This document shows, in pieces, positions 34,024-43,363 of a stretch of DNA of 64,000 nucleotides. Each line of letters opens with the position of its first letter. The stretch's first letter is position 1. This stretch comes from CAVSVP01 sp963731125 (lineage in GTDB: Bacteria; Pseudomonadota; Gammaproteobacteria; Competibacterales; Competibacteraceae), in NCBI GenBank assembly GCA_963731125.1, contig CAVSVP010000013.1, forward strand, positions 372,001-436,000, written 5' to 3'. The notes under the pieces are model-generated. The model saw nothing but the letters and a program-made list of their open reading frames with translations, was not told where the DNA came from and made no database searches. The translations under genes were made by a program, and so were the position numbers.

Positions 34024-35148
34024 TTATTGAGTGACTATGCTCTCGTATTCACCCGGATCATAGGCGGATTTGTTCTCAAGCACATCCTCACTCTTACGCG
34101 ACACCATCACCACTTGATCGCCTTCAAGCTCAAGCTCATCAAAGGGTATCACCACTTTTTTCTCGCCAAGTCCCAAGAAACCGCCTACGGAAACAACGGC
34201 ATGCACATTTTGGTTCTGCCTGTCGTAAACCAGATCGGTAATTTCACCGACTTCCTCGCCTTGCACGTTAACGATCCCTTCTCCGAGCAGTTGATCGATT
34301 TCCATGTCATAGAGCGGATTCTGTGACATTTCAGCCTGTTGGCTCTGGGCAGTTTGTGATCCTTGGCCAGCCTGGGATGCTTTCTCAGACGCTGCCTGTT
34401 TAACGGTTACCTGAGCGCCTTCCTGTTGTTCAACCTGGACTTCCGGCTTACCCGCCTGCTGCACATCGACTTGCGGCTCTCCCTGATCGACCACGCTGAC
34501 TTCACCCTTGTCTTCCTGCTCAACATCCACCTGGGGTTTTGCCTGCTCAACCTGCACGTCCGGTTTGGGCTGCTGAATCGTTACCTCGGGCTCGGGCTGC
34601 TGAACCGTTACCTCGGGTTTGGGCTGCTGGACCGTTACCTCGGGTTTGGGCTGTTGAACTGTTACCTCGGGTTTGGGCTGTTCGATTTGCACCTGCGGTT
34701 TGGGTTGGTCAACCGTCACTTCCGGCTTTGATTGCTGAACCGTCACCTCGGGTTTGGTCTGTTCGATTGTGACCTCAGGCTTAGGCTGTTTAACGGTTAT
34801 CTCAGGCTCTGGCTGTTGGACGGTAACTTTGGGTTCCGGCTGTTGAACCGTTACCTCAGGTTTTTGCTGCTGCACTTGTACCTGAGGTTCCTGCTGCTGC
34901 ACCTTAATCTCAGCCCCTTCCTGACCAGTCTGTGCCTGTCCGGAACCTGCCGACTGCTGGCTTTGTGCCGATGAACCGCTTTGGCTTTGACCCTGGGTTT
35001 GCTCCTGAGACTGGGGATTATTGGTCTGTTGTTCCGAGGCACTGGCCGCTAGCACCGGTCCCGTTAGCAACGCCAGTACTGCCACACTAGAAAAGATAAT
35101 TGGCTTAGACTGAAGGTTAAATACACTATTAATGGGTTTTAGCTTCAT
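34024..35148 (-). CDS. exported PRC-barrel protein with 14 nonapeptide repeats
   Basis: Periplasmic or surface protein of 374 residues. A signal peptide runs to about residue 35 (PVLAASA), residues 40-80 are Gln/Ser-rich, and residues 87-212 are 14 head-to-tail copies of a nine-residue unit (consensus KPEVTVQQP) in which Val/Ile alternates as in a beta-strand or beta-helix. Residues 279-370 are a PRC-barrel domain (MEIDQLLGEGIVNVQGEEVG and VHAVVSVGGFLGLGEKKVVIP). AGGAAG stands before the ATG. Similar PEVTVQQP-repeat PRC-barrel proteins are known in other proteobacteria, without a proven role. It could be a cell-envelope scaffold or stress protein. Confidence 0.82.
   Translation of the reverse strand: MKLKPINSVFNLQSKPIIFSSVAVLALLTGPVLAASASEQQTNNPQSQEQTQGQSQSGSSAQSQQSAGSGQAQTGQEGAEIKVQQQEPQVQVQQQKPEVTVQQPEPKVTVQQPEPEITVKQPKPEVTIEQTKPEVTVQQSKPEVTVDQPKPQVQIEQPKPEVTVQQPKPEVTVQQPKPEVTVQQPEPEVTIQQPKPDVQVEQAKPQVDVEQEDKGEVSVVDQGEPQVDVQQAGKPEVQVEQQEGAQVTVKQAASEKASQAGQGSQTAQSQQAEMSQNPLYDMEIDQLLGEGIVNVQGEEVGEITDLVYDRQNQNVHAVVSVGGFLGLGEKKVVIPFDELELEGDQVVMVSRKSEDVLENKSAYDPGEYESIVTQ
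34513..34890 (-). repeat. 14 x 27-bp coding tandem repeat
   Basis: 378 bp equal to 14 in-frame units; units 8 to 10 encode identical peptides. The long uniform array can change length by slippage or recombination without breaking the frame. Confidence 0.85.
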
Positions 35149-35331
35149 AAACTTCCTCCACGAAAATTAGTTTAATTTTACACAACAATTCCATGCCGCT
35201 GTTGTAGCGGTCAGGATTTACTAGTGCAAAAATCTTACTAGGAAATTATGAAACATGTAATTAGAATATTCCGCCGTCACTTTACGGAAATCCCTTAGTT
35301 ACGGACGATTAGTTTTACGAAAGTGCTTCGT

Positions 35332-35709
35332 TTAATCGTCTTTACGCTTCCAGAATTCACCAGTCGCAACGTAGGTAAAAGAAGCCAACCAAGTAATCAA
35401 TATAAATCCATTTAATGCCTCAAGAGAAGAAATAATTTTAATCGCTCCGACGGGACAAAAACTGCTTAGTCCTAAAGTCGTAAAGCTAACCGCTGAGAAG
35501 TAAAAATAATTTAAAAATGAAGGCTTAAATTGTTCACTAAAACTACCCAATCCAAACCGACCGTCAAGAAAAAAGTAGGCCATCGAATAAATAATCATTT
35601 CAATAACATGCGCAGTCGTAATGCCAAAAATAACAATCAGAATGCGCGAACGTGATGGTATTTTTGATCCTGATATAAAATCCGAGATAAAATGTTTTTT
35701 GAGTTTTTC
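35332..35709 (-). CDS. two-helix ion channel-like protein, probably degenerate
   Basis: The ATG at 35598 gives only 88 residues, but the frame is open back to 35709 and encodes RILIVIFGITTAHVIEMII, the first membrane helix of the small two-helix K+-channel-like family, so the ATG cuts that helix in half. No ATG, GTG or TTG exists in the upstream part (only ATT or CTG). The pore region is FTTLGLSSFCPVG, where the family has T-L-G-Y-G-D; the selectivity GYG is lost. The second helix (ALNGFILITWLASFTYV) is intact. It lies just after sulP on the same strand. Either a remnant or a translationally coupled, non-selective relative. Confidence 0.5.
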   Translation of the reverse strand, partial: EKLKKHFISDFISGSKIPSRSRILIVIFGITTAHVIEMIIYSMAYFFLDGRFGLGSFSEQFKPSFLNYFYFSAVSFTTLGLSSFCPVGAIKIISSLEALNGFILITWLASFTYVATGEFWKRKDD

Positions 35710-35716
35710 TCAGTTG

Positions 35717-37507
35717 CTAACGGCTCTTTTCTGGCTCGAGGCTAGCGGACAAATCACTGACGGCTTCGTTTACAGTTACAAAAAACTGCTCCTTTCCGAT
35801 GATTTCGGACACCCCATCATTTTTTAATGCCTTAGTGACGGGCAAGGTGGCTCCGGCAATGCTCACAGATATACCGGCGTCCGCTAAATTGCGGATCAGA
35901 CGTTTCAACATTCCGCTACCACTGACATCGATTTCTGTTACTGCTTTAAGGTCCAATACCAGAACCCGTAGCGTCTGATGTTCGGCCACCGCCTTTAAAA
36001 TCTGGTTTTCGCAGTAGCCGCTGTTGGCAAAATAGAGATCTTGATCAATTCGCACCACCAACACTGGTGACGGTTCCGGTTCGACTTCCTTACGATCCAG
36101 ACTGCGGAAGGCCGTGCTATTTCCCATTCGCCCTTCGATAACAATCCGAGGCCGGCTGGTACGCCAGAGATAAAGCGCCACTCCCGCCAGAGCACCGACA
36201 GCAATTCCCCACTCAACTCCTAACCACAAAGCGCCTAAGAAAGTAATGAGCAAAGAGATGCCTTCAAGCAGGCTGTAGCGCCACACCTCTAGCCACGCCC
36301 TTAGATCGAAAAGGCTAAATACGCTAACAATAATAAGCGCCGCAAGAAAAGCTTTCGGAAGCGAATGCAAAAGAAATCCCATAAATCCTAGCACCACTAG
36401 AACCCATAAGGCTCCTATTACCGAGGAAACAGGACTACCGGCGCCAGCGGTAAAATTCACCGCCGATCTGCTGACGCTTGCGCCCACTGGATACCCGCCC
36501 GTGCAAGCAACGGCCAATTGGGCCGCACCGAGGGCAATCGCCTCTTGCTCAGGGTCTATTTGTTGCCGCCTGCGGCCTGCCAGGGACTTTGCCACCGCTA
36601 TGCCCGTCACAAATACGATAACGCTAATGGCAAGACCACTGGGTAGTAACGACCACCAGAGCGCTGCATCAAACAACGGTAACCGCAACGGAAGAAAGCT
36701 TTCGTTGATTGCGCCAACCACTGCTACCCCGCCTTTCTGCTGCAGTTCAAAATACCAAACGGCCCAGGTACTCACAGCTAATAAGGGCAAAGACATACCT
36801 TTGGTAAGAATGATACGCCACTTTTCCCGCACGGCTAGCTTGGCCAACAGATGTTCAAGAGGCTTACCGGTTACCAAAAGAATCAGCAGCGTTCCTACAC
36901 CGATCGCCGTGCTGCATGGATTGATTTCGTCAAATCGGCTAGTAATTTGCAAAACTATTGCATCGACACCGGCCTCACGCGGAATATCCAAACCCACTAA
37001 ATTGTCAAGTTGGGTGACAGCAATCAAAATCGCCGCCGCACTGGTAAATCCAAGCAACACCGGATCGCTAATAAAGTTGACCAGAAAGCCAAACCTCAGG
37101 GCACCCAGTAAGGTCAAAGTGACCCCAACGATAACAGCTAATACCGACGCTGCCTCAACGGGACTACTGCCGGTATCAACGGTTGTTCGCACCACTGCCT
37201 CGCCTACCAACAACGAGACCAGCGCCACCGGCCCTAACGATACATAACGGCTGGTTCCCAGCAAAACGTACACCAGAGCTGGAGCGACACTGGCATAAAG
37301 ACCCACTTGTGGGGGCAAATTCGCAAGCTGAGCATAGGCCATTGCTTGGGGGATTAATAACAGAGCGACACAAAAGCCTGCTAGTAGATCTCGCGTTAAA
37401 TGCGCGGATTGATAGCTAGCAAGCCACTCAATACAGGGTAGAAGGCGTTCAAGCCTTGACTGATTGGCTTGTCTGAGCGATGCGTTTGACTCGGTCTGCT
37501 TAGGCAT
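35717..37507 (-). CDS. SulP family anion permease with STAS domain
   Basis: Inner-membrane SLC26/SulP transporter of 597 residues for sulfate, bicarbonate or related anions. The N-terminal core has LTRDLLAGFCVALLLIPQAMAYAQLANLPPQVGLYAS, the family signature region, and about 10-12 helices up to residue 450. The C-terminal STAS domain includes LRVLVLDLKAVTEIDVSGSGMLKRLI. ATG 37507 is chosen; the TTG at 37516 adds only three residues. The ion-channel-like frame begins right after its stop codon. The anion cannot be told from sequence. Confidence 0.88.
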   Translation of the reverse strand: MPKQTESNASLRQANQSRLERLLPCIEWLASYQSAHLTRDLLAGFCVALLLIPQAMAYAQLANLPPQVGLYASVAPALVYVLLGTSRYVSLGPVALVSLLVGEAVVRTTVDTGSSPVEAASVLAVIVGVTLTLLGALRFGFLVNFISDPVLLGFTSAAAILIAVTQLDNLVGLDIPREAGVDAIVLQITSRFDEINPCSTAIGVGTLLILLVTGKPLEHLLAKLAVREKWRIILTKGMSLPLLAVSTWAVWYFELQQKGGVAVVGAINESFLPLRLPLFDAALWWSLLPSGLAISVIVFVTGIAVAKSLAGRRRQQIDPEQEAIALGAAQLAVACTGGYPVGASVSRSAVNFTAGAGSPVSSVIGALWVLVVLGFMGFLLHSLPKAFLAALIIVSVFSLFDLRAWLEVWRYSLLEGISLLITFLGALWLGVEWGIAVGALAGVALYLWRTSRPRIVIEGRMGNSTAFRSLDRKEVEPEPSPVLVVRIDQDLYFANSGYCENQILKAVAEHQTLRVLVLDLKAVTEIDVSGSGMLKRLIRNLADAGISVSIAGATLPVTKALKNDGVSEIIGKEQFFVTVNEAVSDLSASLEPEKSR

Positions 37508-37643
37508 AGCAAGCAATTGTTATGGTAATGACAAAACGAAGTCGATAAAAAACCAAGTTTTATGGTAAAAATCTTGACCCTGCTTCAAATATTTTTATTT
37601 CCAACACTAAGCTCCTGTTACTCTTTAGCAAGAATTGAAAAAA

Positions 37644-37662
37644 TTACAATATCGGATTGTAA
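37644..37662. promoter_or_regulatory. TTACAA-N7-TTGTAA palindrome upstream of the first CsbD gene
   Basis: Perfect 6-bp arms about 70 bp upstream of the sigma-54 promoter candidate at 37734. A separate GGTAATGAC at 37524-37532 matches the inverted form of the direct repeats at 50105-50137. Confidence 0.35.
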
Positions 37663-37733
37663 GTTTTTACCCGCATCTGAAAATAACGAAGGCGTGAAAG
37701 TAAAAAACGTAGGAGTTTCTTGAACAATCACCT

Positions 37734-37749
37734 TGGCACGATAAGTGCC
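37734..37749 (+). promoter_or_regulatory. candidate sigma-54 promoter for CsbD gene 1
   Basis: TTGGCACG is a perfect -24 box and GG-N10-GC spacing is kept, but the -12 element reads GTGCC instead of TTGCW. The same bases form the perfect inverted repeat TTGGCAC-GATAA-GTGCCAA (37733-37751), so it might instead be an operator. Confidence 0.5.
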
Positions 37750-37863
37750 AATGGGTACCAGCAGATGCAATGGTGTTTTATTGGGACTTAATTAATAGAA
37801 CAACCTATCTGCATCGTGGATTTACCTATTTAGATGTTATTTAGTTAATTGGAGGTGTTTATA

Positions 37864-38043
37864 ATGAGCAGCGGTAAAAAAGACGAAGTTAAAGGACGTG
37901 TAAAGGAATCCACGGGTGAGCTAACAGGTGACAAAGACCTCAAGCGTGAAGGTAAAGTTGACAAAGCCGCGGGTAAAACCAAGGGAACAGCCGAAAAAGC
38001 CGTCGATAAGGCTAAGGATGTAGTCAGCGGTGATAAAAGCTGA
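37864..38043 (+). CDS. CsbD family stress protein
   Basis: Small hydrophilic protein of 59 residues with the CsbD-like pattern KKDEVKGRVKESTGELTGDKDLK followed by KVDKAAGKTKGTAEKAVDKAKD, rich in Lys and Asp and predicted helical. ATG 37864 follows GGAGGTG by a normal distance; the TTG at 37849 would precede that site. CsbD proteins are general-stress proteins of unknown biochemical role in Bacillus and are common in proteobacteria. It has its own promoter candidate and terminator, so it is a single-gene unit. Confidence 0.85.
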   Translation: MSSGKKDEVKGRVKESTGELTGDKDLKREGKVDKAAGKTKGTAEKAVDKAKDVVSGDKS

Positions 38044-38157
38044 TATGGAAGGCATTTGGACTCAGGGTTGAGTTATGGAAGCTCACTTAAGATGGAAATT
38101 TTTGCACCGAATGCTTATCTCTAGGTACAGGCTGCTTTAAGGGCAAGCTAATAAAGT

Positions 38158-38180
38158 AAGGGCGGTCATAGACCGCCCTT
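38158..38180. terminator. bidirectional terminator between csbD and htrA-type genes
   Basis: Perfect 10-bp stem AAGGGCGGTC / GACCGCCCTT with an ATA loop, between convergent genes. Confidence 0.8.
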
Positions 38181-38198
38181 GACTTGCCGCTCGGTTGC

Positions 38199-39626
38199 TT
38201 ATCCCTTCTCGGGAATTGTCAATGCAAGAAACAATGAACTACCATCCCTTTGCACCAGCAACGGCACAGGTTTGCCGGTCGGTAACTGCTTAACCTGCTT
38301 TGCAAACTGGGCGGCACTCTTCACATCCTTCTGGTTGAGAGCAACAATGACGTCGCCCGGGCGGATACCGGCTTCTGCTGCAGGGCCATCGTTGACTTCT
38401 TCAACCAAAACCCCACGCTCATCCAAACCCAATTCTTCACGCTGTTCGCGGTTCAGGTCGGCAACCACTATGTTAAGTCGGCTCTGCTGACGGTTAGAAC
38501 CGCCAATCGTGGCTATCTGTTCTTCCTCCTTAAGCTGCTCGATGGTCACCTGCAGCGTTTCGATCTCACCGTCACGCATAATGGTCATCGGTACTTTTTC
38601 TCCAACCGGCGTAGCGCCTACCATGGAAGGCAGCTGAGACCATTGTTCTATGGGTTGGTCGTTATAGCTCAAAATAATATCGCCAACCTTTAATCCCGCC
38701 TCAGCGGCCGGACTGTTTGCCATCACCTGAGAAACCAATGCGCCCCTTGGCCTCTCCAGCCCAAACGATTGTGCTAATTCCTGATTAATACCCTGGATCA
38801 TGACACCCAGCCAACCCCGGGTGACATAACCCTGAGTTTTCAGTTGATCTACCACCCGCATCGCCACATTGATCGGAATGGCAAAAGACAGCCCCATATA
38901 ACCTCCGGTGCGGCTGTATATCTGCGCGTTGACACCGATGACCTCGCCGTCGACGTTAAACAGAGGACCACCGGAGTTGCCCGGATTCACCGCCACGTCA
39001 GTCTGAATAAAGGGCACATAGGCGTCACTGGGCAAACTACGGCCTACGGCACTCACGATACCTTGGGTAGCGGTATACTCTAGGCCAAAGGGTGAACCAA
39101 TAGCCAAGACCCACTCGCCCACTTCCATTTTCTCAGAATCGCCAATGTTAACGGTGGCCAGGTTGTTACCTTCGATTTTTAACAACGCCACGTCCGAACG
39201 CTCATCTAAGCCTATGAGTTTTGCCGGTTTTTCCCGGTGATCGCTGAGTCGTACGATAATTTTTTCAGCGTCTTTCACCACATGGGCATTGGTCAAGATA
39301 TAGCCGTCTTTGGAAATGATAAAGCCAGAACCCAGGGATTGGATTTGGCGATCCGGAACCATATCCGGACGCTCCTCAAAGAAGCGCCGAAAAAACTCGT
39401 TGAAGGGGCTATCCTCCGGTAGACCGGGTATTTCGGGCATGGCGAACGGTTGACCGCCGGACCTTTTCTGGGTGGTGCTGATATTCACCACCGCCGCCTC
39501 ATTTTCCTTAACCAGTTGCTTAAAGTTCGGCAACTCCGTTGCCGCTGCCAGTACGGGTCCGCTTTGCCATGATAAACATAGCAAGGCCAGCAGCCCTGCC
39601 ATTAACCATCGACGACTCGGTATCAT
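38199..39626 (-). CDS. periplasmic serine protease, HtrA/DegQ (MucD) family
   Basis: Do-type protease and chaperone of the periplasm, 475 residues. A signal peptide (about residues 1-27) precedes the trypsin-like domain with His in ILTNAHVV, Asp in SDVALLKI and Ser in NPGNSGGPLF. Two PDZ domains follow (starting near GWLGVMIQGINQELAQSFGL and near NIVVADLNREQREELGL). It removes misfolded envelope proteins; relatives (MucD, DegP) are induced by envelope stress. It is the first gene of its own transcript, downstream of the PAP2 gene on the same strand with 126 bp between. Confidence 0.92.
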   Translation of the reverse strand: MIPSRRWLMAGLLALLCLSWQSGPVLAAATELPNFKQLVKENEAAVVNISTTQKRSGGQPFAMPEIPGLPEDSPFNEFFRRFFEERPDMVPDRQIQSLGSGFIISKDGYILTNAHVVKDAEKIIVRLSDHREKPAKLIGLDERSDVALLKIEGNNLATVNIGDSEKMEVGEWVLAIGSPFGLEYTATQGIVSAVGRSLPSDAYVPFIQTDVAVNPGNSGGPLFNVDGEVIGVNAQIYSRTGGYMGLSFAIPINVAMRVVDQLKTQGYVTRGWLGVMIQGINQELAQSFGLERPRGALVSQVMANSPAAEAGLKVGDIILSYNDQPIEQWSQLPSMVGATPVGEKVPMTIMRDGEIETLQVTIEQLKEEEQIATIGGSNRQQSRLNIVVADLNREQREELGLDERGVLVEEVNDGPAAEAGIRPGDVIVALNQKDVKSAAQFAKQVKQLPTGKPVPLLVQRDGSSLFLALTIPEKG

Positions 39627-39752
39627 AGAAACCTCCGCTTAGTGAACGTGCGAATAAAAATGGCTAACGGTTACCTTCAGCATGAATGACTTCGGCATCG
39701 AGACCCATATCGGCATTTGCCGCATGCCACAATGCTTCAAATTGCCTTAGAC

Positions 39753-40544
39753 TCATGAAATTCCATTAGTGCTTTCTGATTCTTCCAGCTCCGGCTCCGA
39801 CTCGTCACGATCCGGTTCCACATGCCCACGTTGTTGCAACCAACGGGCAACCAGCCAGCACAGCAGCGCCCATGCCGCCCCGGCGGTCCAGCCCGCCAAT
39901 ACGTCCGTCGGCCAGTGCACGCCCAGGTAAATGCGACTTATCCCCACCAATAGCGTCAACAGTGTAGCCAGCATCAACAAATAAGCTTTTAACCGGCGCC
40001 GGGGTTGCACCCGCGCCAGCAAAGCGCCTAGCGTCAAATAGGTGGCCGCCGACAGCATGGAGTGGCCACTGGGAAAGCTAGCCGTATAGACGTAGGACCC
40101 ATGAGGCACCAGATCCGGACGCGGACGGTCGAATCCCAGCTTGAGCAGCGTACTGAGCAGTAATCCTCCCCCAATGGCTACCAAAACCAACAGCGCCGCT
40201 CCCAGCTTACGCTGCAGCACGAGAAAACCTGCCGCCGACAGGGTTATCAGGGTCAAAACACCGACACCACCTAAGGCAGTAAAGTCGCGGCCCAGTTCCT
40301 CTGCCCAGTGAGGGCCCAGGGGATCGGTGCGATCCGCCGGATTGCGCATGGCCAGTAGCACCTTTTCATCGAACGCATGCGTTTCACCTTCCACCACCTC
40401 GTTCGCCAGCATCGCAAAAACCCAAATACTTCCCAGCACTAGCGCCAGCAATAGTAAGCTTCGCAATTCATGCCGGCCGAGTCGGGTCATCCAACGGTAT
40501 AAAGCGCTCAAACGCTGTTTATCGCTTAAAGACAGCTTAGCCAA
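39753..40544 (-). CDS. PAP2 family lipid phosphatase
   Basis: Inner-membrane phosphatase of 263 residues with the three PAP2 signatures: KLGFDRPRPD (KxxxxxxRP), PSGHSMLSAA (PSGH) and SRIYLGVHWPTDVLAGW (SRxxxxxHxxxD). About six membrane helices surround them. It should dephosphorylate phosphatidylglycerol phosphate, phosphatidic acid or undecaprenyl pyrophosphate. The C-terminus is hydrophilic and acidic. Located 54 bp downstream of the UPF0182 gene, same strand, so probably co-transcribed. It joins a lipid kinase and a PLD-type protein elsewhere in the window as a lipid-phosphate enzyme. Confidence 0.88.
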   Translation of the reverse strand: MAKLSLSDKQRLSALYRWMTRLGRHELRSLLLLALVLGSIWVFAMLANEVVEGETHAFDEKVLLAMRNPADRTDPLGPHWAEELGRDFTALGGVGVLTLITLSAAGFLVLQRKLGAALLVLVAIGGGLLLSTLLKLGFDRPRPDLVPHGSYVYTASFPSGHSMLSAATYLTLGALLARVQPRRRLKAYLLMLATLLTLLVGISRIYLGVHWPTDVLAGWTAGAAWALLCWLVARWLQQRGHVEPDRDESEPELEESESTNGIS

Positions 40545-40598
40545 TACATTTCTCCGGTTAGCAAAAAAAGCGTTTCGGTGCTTATTTTTGCAAGAGGT

Positions 40599-43262
40599 CT
40601 ATTGGCGTTCCAGCGGTTCTTCGGGAACTACTTCCGGCGCTTCAGCAGGTGACGGTAATTTTTGCTCTTGCGCAGATTGCCCCATTTCAGTCCGAATCAG
40701 CTCATTAAGCGCCTTAAAGCCTGCTTCCAAGGACGGCTCCATGACCACCAACTCGCCCTGGCTGACAATCAAACGAACCAGTTCCGGAATTTTGGCCCCC
40801 GTCGTCGCCTCCAGAAAAACCCCCTGAATATAGGTAATCACGCCATCGATTGGTATAATAACCATTCTGCCCCGATCTGCTCTGGATCCTTCCTGGTTCC
40901 AAAGAGTGAACTGCTGAGTGATAGTAGGATCTTGTTTTACGATGGCATCAACTTGGGGCGGACCATATACCAGCGTTCCCTTGGGAAAGTTGTAGGTAAC
41001 AATTCTGCCATAATCGTCACCATCGCATCCCACCACGGCCAGGGCACGCATATTGTTTTTACCTTTGGGATTCATGGGTACAAATAGGCTAAATTCAAAT
41101 TGATCGGGATCAATCAGATTAAGCGTTAAGTAATAAGAGGTGATTTTTCGCATGTCATTGCGCCACTGCACTTCTGGGAAAACCCACATATCTTCCTGCT
41201 TATAAAAAAGTTCCGGATCCTTTTGATGATAACGTGCGTAGATGTCCATTTGAACATCAAATACACTTTTTGGATAACGCACATGAAGATTTAGGTAATC
41301 CGGCATCTGCTCGAATTCTTTGAATAAATCGGGATAAATCCGAGCATAGGCCTGAATGATAGGATCCTTACGATCCGCAACGTAATAATTAACGCTACCG
41401 TCATAGGCATCCACGACAATTTTTACCGAATTACGGATGTAATTAAATTTGCGATTATAATCATCGAATTGACCATCATAGGGACGGGAATAAGGATACC
41501 AGGAGGAATACGTGTAAGCATCCTGTATCCAATAAATTCGCTCGGGAGTCACGACGGCATAAGGATTTGGATCTAATAAAAGAAACGGAGTCAGCGTCGA
41601 GATTCTTTCAGTGATGTTCCGTCTAAAGAGAATACGGCTGTCATTGTTGGTCTGAGCCGTATAAAAAATATTTTCTTCTTTAAAATAAATGGCAAATAGG
41701 AGCTTCCTGAACAAATTGGAAATCCTGACTCCGCCCTCACCTTTATAATCAGTCTCTCTTTCAATATCTCCGGTCGAATAATCGACTTCGTGGCTATCAT
41801 TGGGAGCAATAACCGGATTATATCTACCTTTTCCATAATAAATGGCCGGTTCTTCTATCTCCAAACCATAATCGGATTCAGGCGGAATACCCTGCATAAA
41901 CCATTTTACCGGCCCGGCTGCTTCCTGTGCGGCCGGAGTCATTACGGCTCCGTAGCCGTGGGTGTATTTTAACCACTCATTAACCCAATTCTGAGCACCC
42001 ACGGGCAGCTCTTTAAAATTGATTTCCCGAGGCGAAAGAAAAACTTGCTGATAGATGTCTTTAACGGTATAGCGGTCCACATCCACACTATTAAAACCGT
42101 AATAGGTCCGGATCTCTTGAAGTTCCTGATATACCTTATGCAAACCATCTTCGTCCCAAATGGGAATGTTTTGAAGACTCATCTGAACTTCAGGTGTCGT
42201 CATGTCCCAGGGTATTTCTTTGATGGGATATTCTCTGGTCTCTACATCTTGCAGATTATAAGCCGCCAACGTTGACAGAATATTATTGGCGATATAAGGC
42301 GCTTCCAATGTCATTTCATTGGGTTTAACAAAATATCTCTGCAAAAGATCGGAAGTTATGGAGGAATAACGTCCTCCCAAAGCCGCAAAAAAAAGAACAG
42401 TCACCGTAATAAACCCTATTAGACCTTTCCTCGTGTTAACGAAATAGATAAAAGAAACAGCAACGGCTAAAAGCAGAAGCAAGCACAACCAGATAAAAGG
42501 CAAGGTGACATGCATTTCCACATAGCCTGGCCCGTAAAAAAGCGGCATATGACTATTCGCATAAAGCAGCTGATGACGTTCCAGAACGAAATACCAAGCC
42601 CCGATTAAAAATACAAAGAACATTACGATATTTAAATGAATCTTAGCACCCCGGCGCAGCTGTCGATCAGAGCCGGATAAAGTTCGTCTTTCCAGCCAGT
42701 AAAGCAATATCAAACCCAGTAAAACAATTAGAAAAGCAATCAACAGCTCCCTTAAAAGAAGAAGATAAATAGGCAGCGAAAAAAGGTAGTAGCTAATATC
42801 TTTACCGTAGACTGGATCTTCGATACCGGCACCCGGAGCAAAAAAGTAAAGCAAAGCCCTTTCCCACTGATAAAAAAGCGGTAACGCGATCACAATAGCC
42901 AACGCCAAAGCAAGAGGGAAATAAACAAGCAGAGAACGTCCTTGAAAACGCTCATACAGTTTCTGATAGCGAGTGCGAATGTTCGTATCTATCTTCGGCT
43001 TAGACGGAGTTTTAGCGCCTAGATATTTTGAGCCAATCCAGAAATTGAGAAAAAAGATAATAAAAAAGAGCAAAGTAACGACAAAAAAGACTACGTAACG
43101 ATAGAGTAGGCGATACCAGAAATACTGATCGTAGCCTATGGAACTAAACCACCAAAGGTTTACAATAAAATCGTTAAAGAAATAAGCCAACCCCAGGCTC
43201 AAAATACCGATAACAAGAACAGCGGCTACTACGATAAGTAACACGCGTTTCCAAGTCTGCAT
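40599..43262 (-). CDS. UPF0182 family membrane protein
   Basis: 887 residues, matching the long UPF0182 (COG1615) family. The first 300 residues have about seven membrane helices (first one VLLIVVAAVLVIGILSLGLA); the rest is a large domain outside the membrane with family-typical stretches such as EAPYIANNILSTLAAYNL, FVLVLER-like helix ends, YSSWYPYSRPYDG and YVADRKDPIIQAYARIYPDLF. The molecular role of this family is not known. An 18-base sequence at its stop codon (40584-40601) recurs at 25212-25229. The C-terminus is Glu/Pro-rich. Confidence 0.9.
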   Translation of the reverse strand: MQTWKRVLLIVVAAVLVIGILSLGLAYFFNDFIVNLWWFSSIGYDQYFWYRLLYRYVVFFVVTLLFFIIFFLNFWIGSKYLGAKTPSKPKIDTNIRTRYQKLYERFQGRSLLVYFPLALALAIVIALPLFYQWERALLYFFAPGAGIEDPVYGKDISYYLFSLPIYLLLLRELLIAFLIVLLGLILLYWLERRTLSGSDRQLRRGAKIHLNIVMFFVFLIGAWYFVLERHQLLYANSHMPLFYGPGYVEMHVTLPFIWLCLLLLLAVAVSFIYFVNTRKGLIGFITVTVLFFAALGGRYSSITSDLLQRYFVKPNEMTLEAPYIANNILSTLAAYNLQDVETREYPIKEIPWDMTTPEVQMSLQNIPIWDEDGLHKVYQELQEIRTYYGFNSVDVDRYTVKDIYQQVFLSPREINFKELPVGAQNWVNEWLKYTHGYGAVMTPAAQEAAGPVKWFMQGIPPESDYGLEIEEPAIYYGKGRYNPVIAPNDSHEVDYSTGDIERETDYKGEGGVRISNLFRKLLFAIYFKEENIFYTAQTNNDSRILFRRNITERISTLTPFLLLDPNPYAVVTPERIYWIQDAYTYSSWYPYSRPYDGQFDDYNRKFNYIRNSVKIVVDAYDGSVNYYVADRKDPIIQAYARIYPDLFKEFEQMPDYLNLHVRYPKSVFDVQMDIYARYHQKDPELFYKQEDMWVFPEVQWRNDMRKITSYYLTLNLIDPDQFEFSLFVPMNPKGKNNMRALAVVGCDGDDYGRIVTYNFPKGTLVYGPPQVDAIVKQDPTITQQFTLWNQEGSRADRGRMVIIPIDGVITYIQGVFLEATTGAKIPELVRLIVSQGELVVMEPSLEAGFKALNELIRTEMGQSAQEQKLPSPAEAPEVVPEEPLERQ

Positions 43263-43363
43263 TGCTATCTCCTCATTTTTACTTATGCGTTCGTGATGAA
43301 TTGAGTATAGTCTGACATCAACTCTCTGGCAGTTTGTAGCCTGAGCGCTACCGCCTGCGATCC

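Noticed and set aside
34513..34890. Regular 27-bp repeats considered as a CRISPR array
   Set aside because: There are no spacers; repeats are contiguous, in frame and encode a periodic peptide.
36501..37247. 248-codon plus-strand frame inside sulP
   Set aside because: Antisense shadow; the minus-strand SulP protein has consistent membrane helices and a STAS domain.
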